From Chlorobiota bacterium (lineage in GTDB: Bacteria; Bacteroidota; Ignavibacteria; Ignavibacteriales; Ignavibacteriaceae): a stretch of 12,359 bases of DNA. Positions within the stretch are counted from its first letter, which is position 1. Every line of letters begins with the position of its first letter. Where the stretch lies: the NCBI GenBank assembly GCA_008363265.1, contig RHKR01000062.1, positions 1 to 12,359 on the forward strand, in the 5' to 3' direction. Under the pieces are notes generated by a model, which worked only from the letters and a program-made list of their open reading frames with translations, made no database searches and was not told the origin of the DNA. Positions 6,903-12,359 of the stretch are shown here, piece after piece. Position numbers and translations under genes: made by a program.

Positions 6903-9900
6903 ATGAATAAATACCTGATAAATATTTCGTTATTGCTTCTTTTCGTCTTTGCCGGTGAAGCTCTTGCTCAGCGTGGCGACCCGAACCTTAGAAGGATCGG
7001 CTACCATACCGGTAACCGCATTGGTATCTCCTATTACAATGATGGACAGATCTCCGGTTTCAACCAGGGTGTCGATATCAGAGGTGAATGGCCACTCGGT
7101 TCAGGCGAAAACTATATCGGTGACTGTATTCCTGTCATCGGTGTTGAATTTACAAACCTCCTTGGCGAGGTGAAACATTCAGTCTGTATCTCAAGAGGTC
7201 CAAGAAGAGGACAGTTTGATGAGAGACATCCTCTCTTCAACTACTTCTGGGGCTGGAACCCTCTCCCGGGCTTCCTTAACCCCGCCTCAGAGTCAGTCGC
7301 CATGTCGCATCTTCCAAACTCCTGGCCAATCGGCGGCTGGAGAGATCAGCCAACCTGGGTTGACCCTCTGACCGGCCTCACTCAGTGGAACGGATACTTC
7401 GGACGTGGAGTTATCCAGGCAGACCAGGAGAGCTACTACTGGGCTGATGACAACCAGGATGATGAGTTTAACGGTAACTTCTTCCCGGACAGCAGGGACA
7501 CCTCCAGAAAAGGTATGGGTCTCCAGATGGTGGTAAGAGGCTTCCAATGGTCGAGCTTCCTCGCCGCGAACAGCATCTTCTGGCTCTATGACATCAAGAA
7601 TGAAGGCACTACCATCTTCAGAAAAGCTGACTTTGGTACCGTGGTTGGTACTCTCGCCGGCGGCGACGGAGACAGTCAGGATGACCTTGGTTCATTCGAT
7701 ATCAACAACTCGATCACCTACTCATGGGACAGCGACGGTTCCGGTAACAAAGGCCAGAAAGTCGGTTATGTGGGATACGCGTTCCTCGAGTCACCGGGTA
7801 ACCCGTTCGACGGTATTGACAATGACGACGATTCCGGTGATCCAAATGCACCGAAGTTCACTCAGACGTCTTTTGATTCCACAACCTTCCAGCCGGGTCA
7901 GGTTATCATTCTCATTGATGGCGCAACCTATGCAAGAACCCCTTACACGGTTCAGGCAGGTTTAAATACCGTAACTTCACTCGGAAGAACAACTTCTTTC
8001 ACAGCCGGAGTTGACTACTTCAGAGAAGGTCACATCAAAGAGATCGTCAACGGTGTGTCGATCCCTGATTCCTCAGCGAACGATGGTTACGACAATGACT
8101 TCGACGGTCTGATCGATGAAAACCAGGCCATTCATTTTGAGGCGAGAAGAATAAAGAACCTCCCAGGCCTCAAATATAAAGATTTCAAGACCGGACTTGC
8201 TGTCAACGATCCACTCATGGATGAGAAGAGAGACAATGACGCCGGTACAATAGTATCATCCTACATCAAAAACCCTGACGGAACCTCGACACTTGTTAGC
8301 CACTGGTTTGGTGATGAGAACGCCAACTGGGTCGCGATCGATGCCTCAACCGGTGATATCAGAGATGACGTCGGTACTGACGGTATCGGACCGTTCGATG
8401 AAGGATACCTCGGACCTGATCCTGACGGAACAGAAGGCAACGGCAGACCTGACCAGGGCGAACCCAACTTCGGCAAGACCGATGTTGACGAGTCTGACCA
8501 GATCGGTCTCACATCGTTCAACTTCTTCGAGCAGGCTTCATCACCTGACATGAGCCAGGATGAAGTGCTCTGGAGCAGAATGTTCCCCGGAAGATTCGAC
8601 GTTATTCCGCCAAATCCACAGGATGGTGACTTTATTTACGCCTCGGGTTATTTCCCACTGGCACCGGACAAGATCGAAAGATTCTCAGTATCGCTCCTCT
8701 TTGGTCAGGATTACGCTGATGTAGTGCGTCAGAAGAACGTGGTTCAGCAGATCTATAATGCAGGATACAAATTCCCGCAGCCGCCAAGAAAACCAAAGAT
8801 CACCATTACACAGGATGACGGAAAAGTTATTCTTTACTGGGATCCAAGGCCGGTTGAGAACTCGATCGATTTTATTTCGAAGGCAAAAGATTTTGAAGGT
8901 TACAAGATCTACCGTGCAAGTGATGCCGGTTTCATCGATGCAAGAACGATCACCAACGCATACGGTGTTCTTTTCTTCAACAAACCATTGAAACAGTATG
9001 ACATAAAAGGTAACGGCATAAAAGGATTCTTTTATCCGAAGCCGGAACTTCTTGAGCAGCTCGGTGGCGTAACCTACTACTTGGGCGATGATACCACAGG
9101 TACAACCAACAGATTCATCGATTCAACCGCTACAAAGGGTCTTACCTACTACTACGCGGTTGCAGCATACGATCGTGGTGATGCCGTAAGTAACATCTTC
9201 CCAAGTGAAAACTCAAGTTATATCTTCCGTACCAATACCGGTGAGATAATCACTGACGACAACACAGGATACATCACCCCGGGCGCAAGACCTGCCGGTT
9301 ATGTGAATGCAGGTCTTCAGTCACTCGCCCCCGAGGTTACACCCCGCGGAACGGGTAAGGTTATGGTTGAAGTGGTTGATCAGAACGCGATCAAGCCAAA
9401 CTATTCATACAGAGTGGTATTCGCGGATACCTCACTTCAGAAATACACCGAATCATGGTCGCTTGTAAACGTAACGACCGGTGACACCGTGATCAAACAG
9501 TCAACGGTATTCGGCGGCTCAACCCCGATAGTCGACGGTTTCAGGCTGCAGATCGCAAACGATGAAACGATCAAACTTGATACCACCTATTCCGGCTGGT
9601 ATGTGAACTCACAGGATACAATTCCTGCAGCGGGCGGTGCCGGATCGGTTCAGTTCCCGGGTTTCACATTCACAACTTTTCTTGTGGGTACCAATACCGG
9701 TACCGTATGGGCAGACGATTATTATGTTGAATTCAGTGCCGACACAACGTTTGGCCGTTCAATAGCCGATACACTGATGCCGCCTACATCCGCCAACAGG
9801 ATACCCGCAAAGAATACCAACTTTAAGATAAAGCGTATTGCTGATAATTCGGAAGTACCTTTTGTATATTACAAAACCGGTACCCAGAGTACAGTACACA

Positions 9901-10415
9901 ACATTTATTTCAAGGAGACGATAAACGGCACAAGACTGCGTACATGGAGGCTAAATATCTTCATGGATGCGATCAATGCTCCCCTTCCGTCTTCCGGCTT
10001 CCTGAAAGCTTTTACTAAAAAGCCTTTCTCGAGTGCTGACTCCTACCGCTTCAATATGAAAGCGAGCTCGATCGACAACAACCTCGCATCCAACCAGATG
10101 GACAAGATCAAAGTGGTTCCGAATCCGTATGTGGTTACACATCAGGGTGAGGCCAGACTGCTCAGCACCCAGACCAGCGGACGAGGCGAGAGAGAGATAA
10201 GGTTCACGTATGTTCCGCCTGGATCAACGATCAAGATATTCACTGTAAAAGGTGAGCTGATCAAGACCCTTCTCGCTACCGATCTCTATGTCGGTGACGT
10301 TTACTGGAATCTCAGAACCGAAGAGAACCTTGACGCAGCATTTGGAATGTACGTTTACACCGTGGAAATTCCGAATGTTGGAACCAAAATCGGCAAGTTC
10401 GCCTTAATCAAATAG
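6903..10415 (+). CDS. Large secreted protein with T9SS-type C-terminal sorting domain; function unknown
   Basis: The 1170-residue protein has a signal peptide (1-22, ALA/QRG). An N-terminal region rich in Trp, Gly and Asp (about 50-300: GYFGRGV, GFQWSSFLAAN, IFWLYDIKNEGTT) resembles a large hypothetical family I recall from Ignavibacteria-like genomes. Acidic thrombospondin-3-like calcium motifs occur at 303-310 (DGIDNDDD) and 394-407 (DGYDNDFDGLIDEN), with another Asp/Gly-rich stretch near 485-535. A fibronectin-III-like region lies at about 625-772 (KVILYWDP, FEGYKIYRAS, YYYAVAAYD). Residues 1066-1170 match a T9SS sorting/FlgD-like domain: VVPNPYVV, IKIFTVKGELIKTL, FGMYVYTVEIP and a final GKFALIK. 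An in-frame ATG at 6888 overlaps the receptor stop (TAATG); I prefer 6903 because a weak GGTTGAG sits upstream and the signal peptide then starts MNKYL. It is probably exported to the cell surface and may partner the receptor. No enzymatic motif is recognised. Confidence 0.88.
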   Translation: MNKYLINISLLLLFVFAGEALAQRGDPNLRRIGYHTGNRIGISYYNDGQISGFNQGVDIRGEWPLGSGENYIGDCIPVIGVEFTNLLGEVKHSVCISRGPRRGQFDERHPLFNYFWGWNPLPGFLNPASESVAMSHLPNSWPIGGWRDQPTWVDPLTGLTQWNGYFGRGVIQADQESYYWADDNQDDEFNGNFFPDSRDTSRKGMGLQMVVRGFQWSSFLAANSIFWLYDIKNEGTTIFRKADFGTVVGTLAGGDGDSQDDLGSFDINNSITYSWDSDGSGNKGQKVGYVGYAFLESPGNPFDGIDNDDDSGDPNAPKFTQTSFDSTTFQPGQVIILIDGATYARTPYTVQAGLNTVTSLGRTTSFTAGVDYFREGHIKEIVNGVSIPDSSANDGYDNDFDGLIDENQAIHFEARRIKNLPGLKYKDFKTGLAVNDPLMDEKRDNDAGTIVSSYIKNPDGTSTLVSHWFGDENANWVAIDASTGDIRDDVGTDGIGPFDEGYLGPDPDGTEGNGRPDQGEPNFGKTDVDESDQIGLTSFNFFEQASSPDMSQDEVLWSRMFPGRFDVIPPNPQDGDFIYASGYFPLAPDKIERFSVSLLFGQDYADVVRQKNVVQQIYNAGYKFPQPPRKPKITITQDDGKVILYWDPRPVENSIDFISKAKDFEGYKIYRASDAGFIDARTITNAYGVLFFNKPLKQYDIKGNGIKGFFYPKPELLEQLGGVTYYLGDDTTGTTNRFIDSTATKGLTYYYAVAAYDRGDAVSNIFPSENSSYIFRTNTGEIITDDNTGYITPGARPAGYVNAGLQSLAPEVTPRGTGKVMVEVVDQNAIKPNYSYRVVFADTSLQKYTESWSLVNVTTGDTVIKQSTVFGGSTPIVDGFRLQIANDETIKLDTTYSGWYVNSQDTIPAAGGAGSVQFPGFTFTTFLVGTNTGTVWADDYYVEFSADTTFGRSIADTLMPPTSANRIPAKNTNFKIKRIADNSEVPFVYYKTGTQSTVHNIYFKETINGTRLRTWRLNIFMDAINAPLPSSGFLKAFTKKPFSSADSYRFNMKASSIDNNLASNQMDKIKVVPNPYVVTHQGEARLLSTQTSGRGEREIRFTYVPPGSTIKIFTVKGELIKTLLATDLYVGDVYWNLRTEENLDAAFGMYVYTVEIPNVGTKIGKFALIK

Positions 10416-10429
10416 CGGAGAGTTAGAGA

Positions 10430-11437
10430 ATGAAAAGACTATTTATTTTGATCGTTCTTATGACAGCCTCTACAATGATGTACGGGCAGTCGAAAGTCGG
10501 CTCTACCGCCGCTCCGTTCTTGTCGATTGGAATCGGACCGAGAGCCGTCGCGATGGGTGGTGCATTCACCGCCACAGCAAATGATATTACCTCTCTTTAC
10601 TGGAACCCCGCGGGTGTTTCAAGAATGGGCGGAAGTGCTGCTTATTTCTCACATACCAAGTGGTTTGCAGACATCAACTTCAACTATGCCGCCGCGGCTT
10701 TGAACCTCGGTGACTGGGGAACAGTTGGTGCCAGCGTAACCTACCTTGATTATGGCGAAACAGAGATCACCACTATAAGGGAACCAGAGGGAACCGGGGC
10801 CACATACGGTGCCAAAGACCTCGCGATGGGGCTTCATTACGCGATGAACCTCACTGACAGATTCTCGATCGGTGGTACAGTTAAATATGTTCAGCAGAAG
10901 ATCTGGAACACCAGTGCTTCCACTGTGGCCTTCGATCTTGGTGTGCTTTTCCTTTCAGAGATCTACGGTCTCAGAATCGGTGCCACCATTTCGAACTTCG
11001 GCGGTGAAATGACAATGGATGGAAAAGACCTCTTTGTTCTTTATGACATCGACGGAACCCAATACGGAAATAACGACCAGATCCTCGCGAAACTGAAGAC
11101 CGATCCCTTCCCTCTTCCACTTACCTTTAAGGTGGGTATTGCAATGGATGTGATCAACACTTCGGATTTCAGGTTCACAGCCGGAGTCGATGCGCTTCAC
11201 CCGAGTGACAACTCGGAGAGCCTCAACGTTGGCGGCGAGCTTTCTTACAAGAACATGATCGCACTGAGAGGCGGCTACAAATCACTCTTCCTCGACAACG
11301 CGGAAGAAGGCCTTACACTTGGTGTCGGTCTGAACTACGACTTCGCCCCCGGGCTCGGTCTCTCGTTCGATTACGCATACCAGGATTTCGGGATACTGAA
11401 AAACACTCAGTATTTCTCGATGGGTATCAAATTTTAG
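10430..11437 (+). CDS. PorV/PorQ-family outer-membrane beta-barrel protein
   Basis: This 335-residue protein belongs to the PorV/PorQ (UPF0164) group of FadL-like barrels. PorV acts in the type IX secretion system by carrying cargo from the translocon to the attachment complex; PorQ-like members are less well defined. The signal peptide is residues 1-20 (MYGQ/SKVG). The family's N-terminal signature is clear: GIGPRAVAMGGAFTA (34-48), then NDITSLYWNPAG (51-62). Repeated amphipathic strands follow (WGTVGASVTYLDYG, RFSIGGTVKYVQQ, LRIGATISNFGG, LTLGVGLNYDF), and the chain ends in FSMGIKF with a terminal Phe. GGAG at 10417-10420 supports the ATG. The gene starts 14 bases after the cargo-like gene, so the two are very likely co-transcribed, and the pairing suggests this copy serves that cargo. 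Which of PorV or PorQ it resembles more cannot be settled here. Confidence 0.92.
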   Translation: MKRLFILIVLMTASTMMYGQSKVGSTAAPFLSIGIGPRAVAMGGAFTATANDITSLYWNPAGVSRMGGSAAYFSHTKWFADINFNYAAAALNLGDWGTVGASVTYLDYGETEITTIREPEGTGATYGAKDLAMGLHYAMNLTDRFSIGGTVKYVQQKIWNTSASTVAFDLGVLFLSEIYGLRIGATISNFGGEMTMDGKDLFVLYDIDGTQYGNNDQILAKLKTDPFPLPLTFKVGIAMDVINTSDFRFTAGVDALHPSDNSESLNVGGELSYKNMIALRGGYKSLFLDNAEEGLTLGVGLNYDFAPGLGLSFDYAYQDFGILKNTQYFSMGIKF

Positions 11438-11439
11438 CA

Positions 11440-11445
11440 TATAAT
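11440..11445 (+). promoter_or_regulatory. Possible -10 box ahead of the FNGW-repeat gene
   Basis: TATAAT lies 3 bases after the PorV-like stop codon and 57 bases before the ATG at 11503, in an AT-rich 65-base gap that contains no terminator-like stem. No clear -35 hexamer was found, so the gene may instead be read through from upstream. Confidence 0.25.
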
Positions 11446-11502
11446 TCGTAATAAACAATCAATAACTTTGAATCACAAATTCAACTAATGAGGAGAAACG
11501 CT

Positions 11503-12359
11503 ATGAAAAGACTCTTTACGGCTGTAGTATTATTGACAGCCATGGCTTCGATGGCTTTCGCCCAGAACGCAGTGACTTTTAAGGTAAACATGGGAAAACA
11601 GGTTACACTCGGTAACTTCGATCCAAATGCAGATACCCTTTTTGTCAGCGGCGCGTTCAATGGGTGGGGCACAGCGAACCCAATTCCAAAACCAGCCGGA
11701 AATGACTCGATCTGGACTGTTACCGTTCCTGCCGTTGGCGCTACAGGTAGCACCGCTGAATACAAATTCAGGTTCAGAGACGTATCAGCCAGTGCTGATG
11801 TTTGGGAATCAATAGCAAACAGAAGTTTGACTGTTGCCGGTGACCCGACTGTTCTCGATGTTGTATACTTCGACAACAACGGATATCAGGCTACAACCAA
11901 TATTTCATTGACATTCTCGGTTAACATGGAACTTGAGAGACTTTCCGGAAGATTCACTCCGTCAGAAGACACCGTATCAGTAAACGGTAACTTCAACGGA
12001 TGGGCTTCATTGGTTAACATCATGCTTCCAAGCGCCAACCCTGATATCTATGAAGTTACCTTCAACAAAGAAGTATCACTGAACGAAGAACTTAACTACA
12101 AGTACTGGTACACACCGAACGCCTGGGAAAGCCGTCCTAACAGACAGTATCTCATCACACAGGGTGACATCACTGCCGGATTTGTTCTCCAGGAAGGCAC
12201 ATACAATGACGGAAGCCTTGCAACCGTTATCAACCAGCCTTGTACAATTAAGTTCACAGTTAACACCAACGGTGCAAATGGTCCTATCGGTCCTTTCACC
12301 TCTGTTACCAACGCGATCATCGCAGGTAGCTCCGCTCCACTCGGCTGGCCGGGTGGCGG
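11503..12359 (+). CDS. Secreted protein with FNGW (starch-binding-like) repeats, 3'-truncated by window edge
   Basis: The frame stays open from the ATG at 11503 to the window end (285 full codons). AGGAG at 11491-11495, 7 bases ahead, fixes the start. A signal peptide covers residues 1-20 (AFA/QNAV). Two beta-sandwich repeats follow. Repeat 1 starts VTFKVNMGKQV and has VSGAFNGWG (Trp55), YKFRF and WESIANR. Repeat 2 starts LTFSVNMELE and has VNGNFNGWA (Trp167), YKYWY and WESRPNR. A third begins IKFTVNT and reaches SSAPLGWPGG (Trp282) at the edge. Trp spacing is 112 and 115 residues. The FNGW motif and fold pattern recall CBM20/CBM48 starch-binding and related glycan-binding domains in FCB secreted proteins, so surface glycan binding is a reasonable inference but unproven. 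No catalytic domain appears in the visible part; one, or a T9SS tail, could lie beyond the edge. Confidence 0.85.
   Translation, partial: MKRLFTAVVLLTAMASMAFAQNAVTFKVNMGKQVTLGNFDPNADTLFVSGAFNGWGTANPIPKPAGNDSIWTVTVPAVGATGSTAEYKFRFRDVSASADVWESIANRSLTVAGDPTVLDVVYFDNNGYQATTNISLTFSVNMELERLSGRFTPSEDTVSVNGNFNGWASLVNIMLPSANPDIYEVTFNKEVSLNEELNYKYWYTPNAWESRPNRQYLITQGDITAGFVLQEGTYNDGSLATVINQPCTIKFTVNTNGANGPIGPFTSVTNAIIAGSSAPLGWPGG

Noticed and set aside
10430..11565. Recent duplication of the 5' ends of the genes at 10430 and 11503 (both begin MKRLF and share ACAGCC further on)
   Set aside because: The likeness is limited to the signal peptide, where composition converges, and the mature proteins are unrelated.

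Overview
The window reads as chromosomal DNA of a Gram-negative bacterium of the Fibrobacteres-Chlorobi-Bacteroidetes (FCB) group, most likely an Ignavibacteria-like member. The reasons are a mitochondrial-type aconitase, a BatA-type aerotolerance protein, a TonB-dependent receptor with an N-terminal carboxypeptidase-regulatory-like domain, a large secreted protein ending in a type IX secretion (T9SS) sorting domain, and a PorV/PorQ-family outer-membrane protein. Species cannot be fixed from the sequence alone. All convincing genes are on the + strand.

Layout. Positions 2-1729 are the 3' three quarters of an aconitase gene cut by the window edge. Positions 1730-1904 are non-coding and hold GGTTAGW heptamer arrays in inverted orientation. 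The right arm ends 6 bases before the next start codon. Positions 1905-3921 hold a BatA-like von Willebrand A (VWA) gene whose frame is broken near 3414-3426. Two reading frames together carry a nearly whole protein, apparently lacking a short conserved segment. Positions 3922-4110 are an AT-rich spacer with three copies of TTGTCTAA (two direct, one inverted), a hairpin and a TATAAT box.

From 4111 to the window end lies a probable outer-membrane/secretion operon: TonB-dependent receptor (4111-6888), large T9SS cargo-like protein (6903-10415), PorV/PorQ-family barrel (10430-11437), and after a 65-base gap a secreted protein with about 113-residue repeats carrying FNGW motifs (11503 to the edge). 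The likely logic is that the receptor imports a substrate across the outer membrane, the large protein and perhaps the FNGW protein are exported to the surface, and the PorV-like barrel assists that export or anchoring. No SusD partner is present, so this is not a canonical Sus locus. The substrate is unknown; the FNGW motifs hint at glycan binding.

The observations most worth a second look are the frame break with a probable missing segment in the BatA-like gene, the inverted heptamer arrays beside it, the triple TTGTCTAA site ahead of the receptor operon, and the unexplained large cargo protein. I saw no CRISPR array, transposase, tRNA or rRNA.
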